64,000 nucleotides of DNA from Rhodococcus pseudokoreensis (lineage in GTDB: Bacteria; Actinomycetota; Actinomycetes; Mycobacteriales; Mycobacteriaceae): positions 1 to 64,000 of the forward strand of contig NZ_CP070615.1 in assembly GCF_017068395.1 (NCBI RefSeq). The letters are read 5' to 3'. Positions within the stretch are counted from its first letter, which is position 1. Each line of letters starts with the position of its first letter. The position numbers were made by a program, and so were the translations under genes. The notes beneath the pieces are model-generated. The model was given only the letters and a program-made list of their open reading frames with translations. It was not told the origin of the DNA and ran no database searches. Shown in pieces: positions 42,296-51,304 of the stretch.

Positions 42296-44640
42296 CAACC
42301 ACACCTCCGCAGCAAAGTGGTGCGCGGTTCGCACGCTCTCCCCGAATCAGTTCCTTGCCCCCGCGGCCGCACACCTGGCTTCGCGACAGCTTCTGTTTGG
42401 GTACCACCGCGGTCGGTGCCAGCGCCGCCGCTCCGCTGTTCGGATACAGCGCCCTCGCGATGCCCGCCGCGGCGGGCTTGTCGATCGCTGCCGTCTACGC
42501 CGGAGTAGCCGGCAAACGTAAGCAGCTTCGCGATGTCGACGTCGACGAGGTGATCGAAAGGCTGTGCCCGATCGTGGGACTGCCGGAGGCCACCCGGGCG
42601 GTGCTGTCGACGTCGAAATGGAGTCGTGGATGGCCGGGACTTCCGGGGAAACTCACCGTGCACTACGACTCGACACAGGCACTGAATGACGAGACGTGGC
42701 TCGCTGATATCTGCGGGGTCTTCGAAGATCAAGGGTGGGGTTTCTTCGAACTCGACAAGCACGACCCCGCCCGCCGGCGCCTGATCTTCACGCCCGCTGC
42801 CGAGCCGGAACGAGAAGTCTCCGACAGCGACCAGGTTGTGCGCGCGAAGCGGATCATCGCCCAACTGTTGGGCCCGACCGCGACCGTAACCGCAATCGAC
42901 GTCGCCGCCGAAACCGGCGAAGTGACCTCAATGGAAGTACGTCACGAACTTGGTCCGAAACTGGAATCGGATGGCTACCGGACCCGCGTCGAACGAGGAA
43001 TGAGCGCGACGTTGCCCGGTCGCTGGCGAGCACGGTGGAACCTTGAAACGGATTGGGTTCGATTCGAGCAACGCACAGCGTTCCCGGACAGTGTCTGGTT
43101 GCCGGCACCGGACCTCGACCCCGGTGCCGATCTCCTGGCCAGTTACGACTCGGTGGAAATTCCGTACGGAATCGACGAAGACGGCAACGAGGTTGTATGG
43201 CGGCCGGCGATCGACCCGAACCTGATGCTGATCGGCCCACCCGGAAGCGGAAAGACCGTGACCGCACACAATCTGTTGGTCAACTTCTCGCGACGTGGAT
43301 GGCCGATCTGGGTCCTCGACGGCAAGTACGTCGAATTCCTGGGATTCCAGGACTGGCCCAACGTACAAGTCGTCGCTACAACCATCGAGCAGCAAGTGGC
43401 GTTGGTCCACCGCGCCCGCGATCTCATGGAGTTCCGCTACCAGAAGATCGTTACCGGCGAGGCGACAGAAGCGGACTTCGAACCAGTACTCGTCTTTCTC
43501 GACGAATGGGCCGAGTTCCGCGGCAACGTCGAAGACTGGTACTCCAGGGTCAAACCGAAAGGCGGCGCCCGACAGCCACCGGTGCTCAACATGCTCGCGT
43601 CGATGGCACGCAAAGCCCGAACCTCGCGAGTACATCTAGTCTTCGGAACCCAGCGTCCCGACGCGCAGTACTTCCTCGGCGACATGCGTGACAACTTCGC
43701 GATGCGCATCTCCATGGGCCGGCTCTCCCCACAAGGGGCGCTCATGATGTGGCAATCACCGACGATCGGAACCAGCGTGCCCCGCAAGTGCCGCGGCCGC
43801 GGCACCACCGTCACTGACAACTATCAGCCCATCGAGATCCAGTGCTACCGCGTACCCGACCCACGCAAGACGCGCGCCGGCACCTTCGAGTACGACCTGC
43901 TCGACACCCTCCGACCCCAAATAACACGCCATCCACGATTGCTGATCGTCCCGCCGGACGAACTTCCGGACATCGACGCCGACGACACGTCAGAACCGGC
44001 GCCGCTGACGTACTTCGACTACATCGAGGCCGAATGGGTACTGGCCAGCGACCGACCCGACCTCGATCCGGTACTCAGAAGAGCGAAGATGACCCACGAA
44101 ACCGATCGGCGTCTCGCGTCACCGACGGCGCTCCTCGGGCTACTCGGGGGCCGCGCCGAGCCCACCAACGAAGCAGCGGTAGAGCTCGACGACTACCGCA
44201 CCCCGACGGCCGCCGGCGCAACCGATGCCGCCTCGTTCCTCGATCAGCTCTCTGCTCCACAACTCGGTGAATCCTCCGCCGCTCGGGCGGAGTCCTCACG
44301 CGCTCGACTAGCCCTGGTCAAAGAACCGGCAGCAACCGAACCAGAGATACCGGCGGGTGGAGCCGAGGTCTTCGACCTACCGGACGATTCACCTGACACC
44401 TACGACGACCAGTACGGGCCAGTCCGCGATGTTCGCGCGGCCGATGTCGCACTCGGGGACCTGTTGCTGATGGAGGACACCGACGAATGGGTCGTCGTAG
44501 ACACCGATCCCGAACCGGACATCATCGAAGACTCATTGCTGTCACTGACCTGGCGCAGCGACACCGACGAGTTCGGCGACTTCGCCTTACCTGATAGTTC
44601 CTACGTATCGATTCGCAAACCCATCCAGGTATCGGGCTGA
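42292..44640 (+). CDS. FtsK/TcpA-type conjugation coupling ATPase
   Basis: 782 residues. Two hydrophobic segments near the N-terminus (about 35-75: LGTTAVGASAAAPLFGYSAL and PAAAGLSIAAVYAGV) anchor it. The motor domain has Walker A IGPPGSGKTVTA (about 314-321), Walker B VLVFLDEWAEF (near 400) and VFGTQRPDAQYF, typical of FtsK/SpoIIIE-like translocases. In Gram-positive conjugation this protein (TcpA) brings substrate DNA to the channel. The C-terminal 200 residues are acidic and disordered, probably for partner contacts. It is separated from the rest of the transfer genes by two IS-type elements and has its own copy of the conserved promoter element. Confidence 0.8.
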   Translation: MTTTPPQQSGARFARSPRISSLPPRPHTWLRDSFCLGTTAVGASAAAPLFGYSALAMPAAAGLSIAAVYAGVAGKRKQLRDVDVDEVIERLCPIVGLPEATRAVLSTSKWSRGWPGLPGKLTVHYDSTQALNDETWLADICGVFEDQGWGFFELDKHDPARRRLIFTPAAEPEREVSDSDQVVRAKRIIAQLLGPTATVTAIDVAAETGEVTSMEVRHELGPKLESDGYRTRVERGMSATLPGRWRARWNLETDWVRFEQRTAFPDSVWLPAPDLDPGADLLASYDSVEIPYGIDEDGNEVVWRPAIDPNLMLIGPPGSGKTVTAHNLLVNFSRRGWPIWVLDGKYVEFLGFQDWPNVQVVATTIEQQVALVHRARDLMEFRYQKIVTGEATEADFEPVLVFLDEWAEFRGNVEDWYSRVKPKGGARQPPVLNMLASMARKARTSRVHLVFGTQRPDAQYFLGDMRDNFAMRISMGRLSPQGALMMWQSPTIGTSVPRKCRGRGTTVTDNYQPIEIQCYRVPDPRKTRAGTFEYDLLDTLRPQITRHPRLLIVPPDELPDIDADDTSEPAPLTYFDYIEAEWVLASDRPDLDPVLRRAKMTHETDRRLASPTALLGLLGGRAEPTNEAAVELDDYRTPTAAGATDAASFLDQLSAPQLGESSAARAESSRARLALVKEPAATEPEIPAGGAEVFDLPDDSPDTYDDQYGPVRDVRAADVALGDLLLMEDTDEWVVVDTDPEPDIIEDSLLSLTWRSDTDEFGDFALPDSSYVSIRKPIQVSG

Positions 44641-44737
44641 GCTGGCAACGAGGACGGCTGCGTGTACCGCACTCGGGTCAGGCTGGACACTCTCTCAGCC
44701 TCCACGTGTAAGGCGAAGCGCCAGGCGAGAATGAACT

Positions 44738-46309
44738 GTGCCGCCCATTCTGCTCACCCAGTTGCAGCCGACCGAACCTCCAGCTCCGCTGGAGATTCCG
44801 GCTGAACCTCTGCCACCTGCTGAGATTCCATCGTCCCCGGCGATCCCCGTCACACTCGAAGACTTGAAGAGCTTCCTGGAAGCGGCATCTTCGACACCCG
44901 GATGGCTGACTCAACCATGGGCGACCCTGTTCGCGAGCCTTGCTGTCCTCGGATCCGGATATCTCGTATATCGGAACGGAAATAAAACACGAAAACAAGC
45001 CGAGACACACTTCGGAACTTCTCATGACCTCGAAGTCACCCGCAGTCTGCGTGACAGATTTACCACCATCGCCGGCCAACTCGCGGACCCGGCCTCTGCC
45101 GTTCGTACTGCTGGCGTCTACGCAATGGAAGCTCTTGCCAACGACTGGCTGGCACGCGGGGATAAGTCCGAGGCGCAAGCTTGCATCAACGTCCTGTGCA
45201 GCTACGTTCGCACGCCCTACGCACCACCGCAGGGGCGCGGTCAGAATCAGACGAACAGAATAATCCGCACCAGTCTTACAGACCGCGTTGTCGAAGAGCA
45301 CTACGAATATCGTCAGGACGACCGAGAAGTACGTCAGAGTATCATTCGTACGATCGCTGCTCACTTAAAAGTTGATGGTAAGGGCAACTGGAGCGATCTC
45401 GACTTCGACTTCACCGGCGCGCACCTCGACAACGCGGATTTTTCGCACGCAATTTTTAACAAACCTGCTCGCTTCGAACGCGCACAGTTCTTTGGATCAT
45501 CTGCCCGATTTGTGCAGGCAACTTTCACGGCTTCAGCAGATTTCAGTGAAGCTCGATTCTATAGTGTCCTCACAATATTTGAAGACGTTAAGTTTCACGG
45601 TCCCAATAACAAATTCTATCGAGCAAAGTTCGGAAGCAGGTACAACAGATTCGATCGAGTCAAGTTCACGGGCGGCATCACAAACTTCACGGATTGCGAG
45701 TTCGAGGGTGAGGATACAGCCTTCGATAGCGCTCGGTTCGAGAGTGGAAACACGCTGTTCACCGGCGCTAAGCTGCGCAGCATTCGGACATGGTTCAACG
45801 AAGCCACCTTCGAGAGCGCGACGTCGTTCGATCGATCAACGTTCCATGGAGAAGCGGTCTCCTTTGACCAGGCTCAATTTCGAGGACAGAATACGACGTT
45901 CCATCGTGCAGAATTTTCCGGCGGCCTCACTTCTTTCAATGCCGCCGAGTTTCGTGCAGAAATTACGCGCTTCGGGCCTGCGAAGTTCAATGGAGATCAA
46001 ACTTCGTTTGATAAGTCGACGTTCGGTGACACAAGGGCAAAGTTTGGTGGTACGGAGTTCAATAGCGTGAGGGGAACCACGTTTCATGAGGCGAGATTCA
46101 TTGGCGGACGAATAGATTTCGGGTGGGCCATCTTCAACGGACCCGCATCGTTTGAACGACCGGAAGTGTGGGCGAACGTAGAATTTGACTGGAGTGCCCA
46201 AATTCCATACGAGATGAGAAAAAGAAAGCCGCAGAATGTTTTGCCGGATATCTGGCCCCCCGCTTTGATGGACTCACATGGTGCGGAGGCGGAAGAAGAG
46301 CAGGACTAG
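44738..46309 (+). CDS. Membrane-anchored 12-residue-repeat (pentapeptide-like) protein
   Basis: 523 residues from GTG 44738. After a Pro-rich start come one membrane helix (PWATLFASLAVLGSGYLVY, about 64-82) and a helical region (100-205: SLRDRFTTIAGQLADPASAV). From about 215 to 490 the chain is roughly 20 repeats of the form xF-xx-A-xF-x-G-xxT with a 12-residue period (TAFDSARFESGN, TTFHRAEFSGGL, TSFNAAEFRAEI). Related proteins are annotated as pentapeptide-repeat proteins, which fold as right-handed beta-helices; the 5+7 spacing of Phe here is unusual. The repeats would face the cytoplasm. Codon and base use is less GC-rich than in the neighbours, suggesting recent acquisition. The role is unknown. 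Confidence 0.65.
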   Translation: MPPILLTQLQPTEPPAPLEIPAEPLPPAEIPSSPAIPVTLEDLKSFLEAASSTPGWLTQPWATLFASLAVLGSGYLVYRNGNKTRKQAETHFGTSHDLEVTRSLRDRFTTIAGQLADPASAVRTAGVYAMEALANDWLARGDKSEAQACINVLCSYVRTPYAPPQGRGQNQTNRIIRTSLTDRVVEEHYEYRQDDREVRQSIIRTIAAHLKVDGKGNWSDLDFDFTGAHLDNADFSHAIFNKPARFERAQFFGSSARFVQATFTASADFSEARFYSVLTIFEDVKFHGPNNKFYRAKFGSRYNRFDRVKFTGGITNFTDCEFEGEDTAFDSARFESGNTLFTGAKLRSIRTWFNEATFESATSFDRSTFHGEAVSFDQAQFRGQNTTFHRAEFSGGLTSFNAAEFRAEITRFGPAKFNGDQTSFDKSTFGDTRAKFGGTEFNSVRGTTFHEARFIGGRIDFGWAIFNGPASFERPEVWANVEFDWSAQIPYEMRKRKPQNVLPDIWPPALMDSHGAEAEEEQD

Positions 46310-46665
46310 CGTCATCCTCGCGCGGTATATGTGGCCCCGTCCAACCTTGTTGTGGAGGTCGATGCACTTTACGCCAAGGGGGCGGCTGGGGTGAGGATGC
46401 CTCGCGCAGAATCAAACGTACTGCTTGCAGGATGATCTGCTTGGACAAACTGCTTGCAGCTCTGCAGCGAGGGGACGATCGCGGCTTCGGGATACCGCGT
46501 GACCTGGCCGCTGACCTTTAGCTCGCGCAGCGGGCGGTTGCAGCTTCGAACGGTAGAGGTGCTGCGAGGAATCGATTAGACGTGCGACGACGTGGACTCC
46601 GGCGTGCTCCGATATCGTGACTCCACTAATGGCTTTTTGAGGCAGGGCAGAGGCGGTAAGGAATC
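46310..46665. other. Gene-free gap
   Basis: No supported gene. ACTGCTTGCAG occurs at about 46420 and CTGCTTGCAG again at about 46449, a short direct repeat. No terminator with a T-run or conserved promoter element is visible. Confidence 0.35.
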
Positions 46666-47835
46666 TTGGGAAAGTCCCGGCGCAGTCGAAAGAATGGCGC
46701 TGCACAACAACCACGCGCAGGGCTGGCCTCTGAACAGTTCTCTGAGCTGAACGCAACCTTCTATACCGGGGATCCCGCTGAGTACTTGCGCATGCGTATC
46801 GAGTCGTTGTCACTGATGGTGTGTGACGACTCGGCCCTAGCGCCTGCGTTCGGCTCTGCCCGCCGTGTGGGCATTGCGGAATTCGGCGCGATGCCGCCGC
46901 CGGACGAGGAGGCGCGAGTCCGCTACGTCAGGTCCGAAGCTGTTGTGATCCTGCATCACTCCGCGGAAACACTCCTGAGGATGTACTTCGCGCACGTCGA
47001 TTACCCTCATTGTCCCTGGTTGGGTATCGCGTCGTCTCGGACGCCGGGTGAGTTCAAGGACAAGTGCCTCGAGGTCGCACATCACGGTGTGAATCGGGAC
47101 ACGGTCGCTACAGTCTTCATGGGCGGCACCGATCCGAGGGATGCCGCAGTACGCCTTACCGACGACCAGTTCGAGGCGTCGGTGGGGGCGCTGACCAGCC
47201 TTATTCTCTTTTGCGCTGAGCGATTCTTGTCGGAGTCCTTCATCTACAACGCTGCGAAGCACGGCTTGAGCACGGTCCACCTCGACCCGAGCACCCGCTT
47301 CGAGGTTGAACCTCCGGGTGGTGGAGATCGTATTCCGATTTCGTCGGGATCGATGCTGACGTATCTGCACAAACCCGAGCGGCCCGGGTCACGGTCGGGC
47401 CCAGAATGGTTTGTCAGCGCCACCGGCACTCTCCCGGATCAGGACTTGGGTGTGGCTCTGTTGATCCAACGCGCGGTGTCCTCCCTATGGGATGTCGCGC
47501 GCCGTCGGTACACCGGACAGTCGGGCAGCATCAGCGTGTTCTCCCCGGCGATGATTCTAGATTCGGTCTACGGGCCAGTGCAGAACTCTCTCAACATAGT
47601 CCGGACGATTTCATTTGAGCTGCCGAAGAAGGGCAGCGATGGATCCATCTCGGAAGTGAGAGTGAACTTCACCCGTCAGGCTTTGGATGAAGGCTGGGAT
47701 TCCGCCACCCCTGGCTTTCGGCCAGTCAACCTCGTACGCGTTGATCTACCCCGTCGACAGAGGGATCTTCAGCCGATCACGGTCAGCAGGCAGAATTTGC
47801 TTCCGTTCTCACCGAAAGGCAGTACTCGAGTCTGA
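46666..47835 (+). CDS. Hypothetical protein (389 aa)
   Basis: Starts at TTG 46666 (MGKSRRSRKNGAAQQ) with AAGGA 6 bases upstream; the next in-frame ATG would lose a protein-like N-terminus. It has no signal peptide or membrane helix. The region about 85-230 is helical (EAVVILHHSAETLLRMYFAH; CAERFLSESFIYNAAKHGL) and the C-terminal third is strand-rich. I recognise no family; an HEPN-like helical fold is conceivable but I see no R-x4-6-H motif. It stands alone between a gap and an inverted repeat (CCGGGAG/CTCCCGG, 47846-47866). Confidence 0.55.
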   Translation: MGKSRRSRKNGAAQQPRAGLASEQFSELNATFYTGDPAEYLRMRIESLSLMVCDDSALAPAFGSARRVGIAEFGAMPPPDEEARVRYVRSEAVVILHHSAETLLRMYFAHVDYPHCPWLGIASSRTPGEFKDKCLEVAHHGVNRDTVATVFMGGTDPRDAAVRLTDDQFEASVGALTSLILFCAERFLSESFIYNAAKHGLSTVHLDPSTRFEVEPPGGGDRIPISSGSMLTYLHKPERPGSRSGPEWFVSATGTLPDQDLGVALLIQRAVSSLWDVARRRYTGQSGSISVFSPAMILDSVYGPVQNSLNIVRTISFELPKKGSDGSISEVRVNFTRQALDEGWDSATPGFRPVNLVRVDLPRRQRDLQPITVSRQNLLPFSPKGSTRV

Positions 47836-47964
47836 CTTCCCTCCGCCGGGAGCGAGACACTCCCGGTGCGCGAACGCTCGCGTACAGACTCCCTCTTACG
47901 TGAGGTAAGTGTTTTGCTTCGCGGCGCCGAGCACGATCTGCGCTGCCAGCCAGCCGCCATTTAG

Positions 47965-48141
47965 TTAGGTATTGACGGGCAGGCTAAACGTGGCAGTGAC
48001 GTTCCCCGAGTGGTCGACGGCGTCCATACCGGAATCGACTCGGCCGACGACCTGGATGTCGGCGAACTGTTGGTGCACCGGTTCACCGAACCGCTTCCAG
48101 TCTCCGGGCTGACGGGCCTGCACTCCGCGGCGCGGCGACAT
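47965..48141 (-). CDS. Possible small protein (58 aa)
   Basis: Reads MSPRRGVQARQPGDWKRFGE then a strand-rich acidic part (DIQVVGRVDSGMDAVDHSGN) to a stop at 47965. The frame is open to a TTG at 48192. Composition is protein-like and the opposite-strand readings are not. No ribosome-binding site is clear and no family is recognised. It is divergent from the element-C gene at 48272. Confidence 0.35.
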   Translation of the reverse strand: MSPRRGVQARQPGDWKRFGEPVHQQFADIQVVGRVDSGMDAVDHSGNVTATFSLPVNT

Positions 48142-48209
48142 CGTGGCAGCGCCCGGCGCCGTGTCGGATGAGTGGGCACAGGACTTGTTCAAAAGGAACG
48201 CCGCAGTCT

Positions 48210-48250
48210 GTCACACAAGCCTCTTCGAACGGATCTTCCTCCAGATAGAA
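48210..48250 (+). promoter_or_regulatory. Conserved element copy C
   Basis: GTCAC (48210-48214), 16 bases, GGATCTTCCTCC (48231-48242), then AGATAGAAGCCCA. It is only 30 bases from the start codon at 48272, the shortest distance of the four copies, which restricts where transcription can begin. Confidence 0.65.
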
Positions 48251-48271
48251 GCCCAATCAGGAGGAGATCCC

Positions 48272-48628
48272 ATGCACCCCAACCAACCTCAGCGGCCCAT
48301 CCAACCCGCAGAGAGTGGAGGCCTGTCCGACGAGGACCAACTGTCGCTGTTGATGGCGGCCCCATTGATTCTGGGCCTCCTTGTTGCGGCTCTTCCAGCG
48401 ATGTCGACCAAGGCAACTGCGTGGCTGCTCGCTCACGATCTCATCGTTGCGGCGTCGGCATCACCGTTGGTGACTATCCCTGGCACGGAATGTGCCGGCC
48501 TCGATCTTCGGCGGCTGATCATCGTCGTGGCAGTTCTCGCGCTCGCTGCGACTCTGGCTCTCAGCGGAGCGCGGCGCTCCATCGATCGTCGCCGCCAGCA
48601 GCGGTTGCGCCGCGGGGACAGTGTATGA
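48272..48628 (+). CDS. Two-helix membrane protein behind conserved element C (118 aa)
   Basis: ATG 48272 follows AGGAGGAG by 6 bases. The product (MHPNQPQRPIQPAESGGLSD) has hydrophobic segments at about 28-43 (MAAPLILGLLVAALPA) and 82-97 (LIIVVAVLALAATLAL), a short extracellular loop with one Cys, and a basic C-terminus (RRSIDRRRQQRLRRG). It is unrecognised. The start MH and the promoter element match the first gene of the conjugation operon, so it may be a transfer-associated membrane protein. It converges with the double-HTH regulator gene ending at 48652. Confidence 0.6.
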   Translation: MHPNQPQRPIQPAESGGLSDEDQLSLLMAAPLILGLLVAALPAMSTKATAWLLAHDLIVAASASPLVTIPGTECAGLDLRRLIIVVAVLALAATLALSGARRSIDRRRQQRLRRGDSV

Positions 48629-48651
48629 GCACGGCGGTGATTGTTGCAGAG

Positions 48652-49119
48652 CTATCGAGTAGGAAGCGGTCGATTTCGTGCGCGGATGAATGCGTCACGG
48701 ATTGTGCGTTCTTCCAGGTGCAGAGCCTCAGCGAGTGCTGTGGCGTGTCGATCGGACAGGCTTCCTTCACCCCGTTCGATTCGGCCGATGGTGGTGGTGC
48801 TGAGTCCGGTTCGGTTTGCGACGTGCTTCTGCGTCAATCCCGCGAGATTCCGCAGGTCGGCGATGGTCCGACTGTCCTCCGGGACGACGACGAGACGGTC
48901 GAGGGGTATTCCCAGCTTCTCGGCGGCCCGGGCGAGATGGTCGGGCTGAGGGTGCGTTCGCGAGGTTTCCCAGTTGTGGACGGTGGTCGGGTCGACACCT
49001 ATTGCGCGGGACAGGTCGCCGCGCGAGATTCCGGCAGTAGTGCGCGCGTCTTCGAGGGCCTGGGGCTTGAAGCCGTTCAGGGGCGCTCTCACTGCGATTT
49101 TCCGTTCATCGCTGGACAT
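48652..49119 (-). CDS. Double-HTH XRE-family regulator
   Basis: I start it at ATG 49119 (MSSDERKIAVRAPLNGFKPQ), since the sequence further upstream is not protein-like. Two Cro/CI-type HTH domains lie in tandem: about 19-75 (ALEDARTTAGISRGDLSRAI, DPTTVHNWETSRTHPQPDHL) and about 90-140 (IADLRNLAGLTQKHVANRTG, LSTTTIGRIERGEG). Tandem XRE domains in one chain can act as a built-in dimer. It is divergent from the gene at 49292 with 170 bases between, so it may repress both that gene and itself. Ligand-binding or protease domains are absent. Confidence 0.75.
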   Translation of the reverse strand: MSSDERKIAVRAPLNGFKPQALEDARTTAGISRGDLSRAIGVDPTTVHNWETSRTHPQPDHLARAAEKLGIPLDRLVVVPEDSRTIADLRNLAGLTQKHVANRTGLSTTTIGRIERGEGSLSDRHATALAEALHLEERTIRDAFIRARNRPLPTR

Positions 49120-49291
49120 CCTATTGAAGATGTAGATACCATCGTTGCATACCGGGTTTAAATGCCAGTGGTAAATGCGATGCGGTGCAGCGCCGACGAT
49201 CACTCGCTGTACTCGAACCCGGTGCGCTCGAGTACGAACAGTTCCCACGTACATGCGGCCTGACCAGCCGCTAAACGGAAAAGAGCATCCG

Positions 49292-50755
49292 ATGACGATT
49301 ACCGTTTCAGCTGCCCCACCCTTGTCCCAGACTTCTGCGCATCGACGCGACGCACGCTCGTCCGTATGCGCCACTCAGCTAGCTAGACTGAATGCAGCCG
49401 GATTCCCCGCCCGGTCTGCTTTGCCCAGTCGCGACGACGGGTGGTTCCAGACATCGCGACAGTCGGGTTTAGGGGGACGTGACGGGCAGGCTTGGACACC
49501 TGCCCGTCACGTCGATACATCTGTCGACACGGTTGATGTGCGCTACCACATCAACGCCCTGATGTGCGCCGGCATGACGACCGCTCTGATCGCTGACCTG
49601 GCCTCTGTGCCGGTCGCGACAATCCGGTCGCTGAGGAGCACTTCGACGCGCACGACCACCTCCGCCATCGCGGACGCGATCCTCTCGATAACTTTTCACC
49701 CGAGCCGTGGGCGTGATCTGACCCCAGCAGTGGGGGCTCGCCGCCGACTGCGCGCACTCAACGCCATGGGCTACGGCGATCCGAGCCTCGCTCACCGGTT
49801 GAACGTCGAGGTTGACGTCGTCACCTCGATGCCGGAAAAAGGTCTCATCCCGAGCGAGCTGTGGGAAGCGGTCGACGAGATCTACGACGAGCTTTCCATG
49901 CGCCCCGGACCCGACGCCGACCTCCGTGAACAAGCACGCGCAGAAGGGCTGGTGCCGCCCCTGGGATGGGACGACGACGAGATCGACAATCCTAAGGCGC
50001 GTAGTCACGAGCGCGAGCGGGCCACGGGAGCGGTCGCGGCCGACGAGGTCGTCATCGTTCGTCGCTTGAGCGGCGAACAAGTCCCCATGCGCAACTGCGA
50101 ACGACGAGAAATCATTCGGATGGCCTACGAGCAGCGCTGGTCACCGAGCCTCCTCGCGGACAAGCTCGCAATCAAGTACGACTCGGCCGTGACGGAGCTG
50201 AGCCGGTACCGCCGAGCTCTCGTCCAGAGGGACGTCGCCGGTTCCGATTCCACGGCGAAGACGTCGACCCCGACCGACGCGCCTACGGGGGAGCGTGGAA
50301 AGGGCGAGACTGCCGCAGTCGCTGCCGCGGCCGATCTGACAGACGCACCCGATTCTGACTCTCCGCGAGAAACAGCAGCTACGTCGGATGCCGCCGAGTC
50401 ACAGTCGCCCGCCGGCTCCAGGGTGAACGCGCCTGCGCGGGCTTCCGCCAACCGAGTGAGTGCGATCAGGCGCCGCTGGACCGGCGCCTTCACGGCAAGC
50501 GCACAGTTCCACGAGGCAACGATCGACTGTGCTCGTTCAGCGCCGGAAGGTGGGGTGCCAGGGAGCTGGCCGCTATCCCAGCGCTCGAAGCTATGGCGGC
50601 CGGCCTGCCGGTCGGGTTCAACGAGAGCCGTAGGTGCCGAGCAGAACTGGCCTGACTCAGATGAGCGATGGCGGCTGTCGTCGGGGTGGCACCCCTTCGC
50701 GTCAACGATGGCATCGCCTCGCCGAACAGGCATCGGCACCCCGACTAGGAACTAG
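49292..50755 (+). CDS. Actinobacterial phage/plasmid-type HTH protein, possibly frameshifted at the end
   Basis: 487 residues from ATG 49292 (MTITVSAAPPLSQTS). Residues about 80-170 have HTH-like segments (VRYHINALMCAGMTTALIAD, VPVATIRSL; RRLRALNAMGYGDPSLAHRL), and about 275-310 another (EIIRMAYEQRWSPSLLADKL, DSAVTELSRYRRAL). This repeating layout is frequent in unnamed DNA-binding proteins of actinophages and plasmids. The called frame becomes Arg/Ser/Trp-rich after about 50520, whereas an alternative frame there gives RWGARELAAIPALEAMAAGL and a stop near 50656, which looks like the true C-terminus; a single-base change near 50500-50540 would explain it. Function unknown. Confidence 0.5.
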   Translation: MTITVSAAPPLSQTSAHRRDARSSVCATQLARLNAAGFPARSALPSRDDGWFQTSRQSGLGGRDGQAWTPARHVDTSVDTVDVRYHINALMCAGMTTALIADLASVPVATIRSLRSTSTRTTTSAIADAILSITFHPSRGRDLTPAVGARRRLRALNAMGYGDPSLAHRLNVEVDVVTSMPEKGLIPSELWEAVDEIYDELSMRPGPDADLREQARAEGLVPPLGWDDDEIDNPKARSHERERATGAVAADEVVIVRRLSGEQVPMRNCERREIIRMAYEQRWSPSLLADKLAIKYDSAVTELSRYRRALVQRDVAGSDSTAKTSTPTDAPTGERGKGETAAVAAAADLTDAPDSDSPRETAATSDAAESQSPAGSRVNAPARASANRVSAIRRRWTGAFTASAQFHEATIDCARSAPEGGVPGSWPLSQRSKLWRPACRSGSTRAVGAEQNWPDSDERWRLSSGWHPFASTMASPRRTGIGTPTRN

Positions 50756-50857
50756 GCAGGCTTTGTTCCAGTTCGCTGATACCTGTTGACGCCGGCGACC
50801 GTGTGAGGCATTGCTCTGCACCCCCGATCTCGACCCTTTTGAAGGAGACCAGACCCA

Positions 50858-51190
50858 ATGGCCCTGATAGAAATCCCCGAGGACTTCCACACGGCGTTCA
50901 TTGCGGCCGCTCACGACGCGAACGATCACCACGACCTCGACCTCGCCATTGACGAGGACCGCACATACATCGCCCTCAGCAACCTCTGCCCTGGATTTTC
51001 CCCAGCTCTTCGGCTCATCACCCGCGGTGAGCATGGAGCCACGGTCGAAATCTGGTCCATCGTCGACCACCAACGAGACGACGGCAGCTGGGAGCGCACC
51101 GAGGGGGTCGATGCCACCACTGTGGTCGACCTCGCCGATCCAACCGACGCTGCCAGGCGCGCCGTCGAGTGCTGGTTGACAACGCTCTGA
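50858..51190 (+). CDS. Small acidic hypothetical protein (110 aa)
   Basis: ATG 50858 with AAGGAGACC upstream. The product is rich in Asp and His at the N-terminus (HDANDHHDLDLAIDED) and has alternating strands (TYIALSNLC, LRLITRG, GATVEIWSIVDHQRDD), with a terminal helix (DAARRAVECWLTTL). No family is recognised. It is cytoplasmic by composition. It lies between two other short unknown genes transcribed in the same direction. Confidence 0.6.
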   Translation: MALIEIPEDFHTAFIAAAHDANDHHDLDLAIDEDRTYIALSNLCPGFSPALRLITRGEHGATVEIWSIVDHQRDDGSWERTEGVDATTVVDLADPTDAARRAVECWLTTL

Positions 51191-51304
51191 CCTTGGTCGG
51201 GCTCGGTTGTGCACAGCGCGGCGTTTGGCAATTACCACAACAGGTTTCAACCCTGCGCTTGACCCTCACGTCCCACTCGCGGGACACGGAGACGGGAAAC
51301 GATC

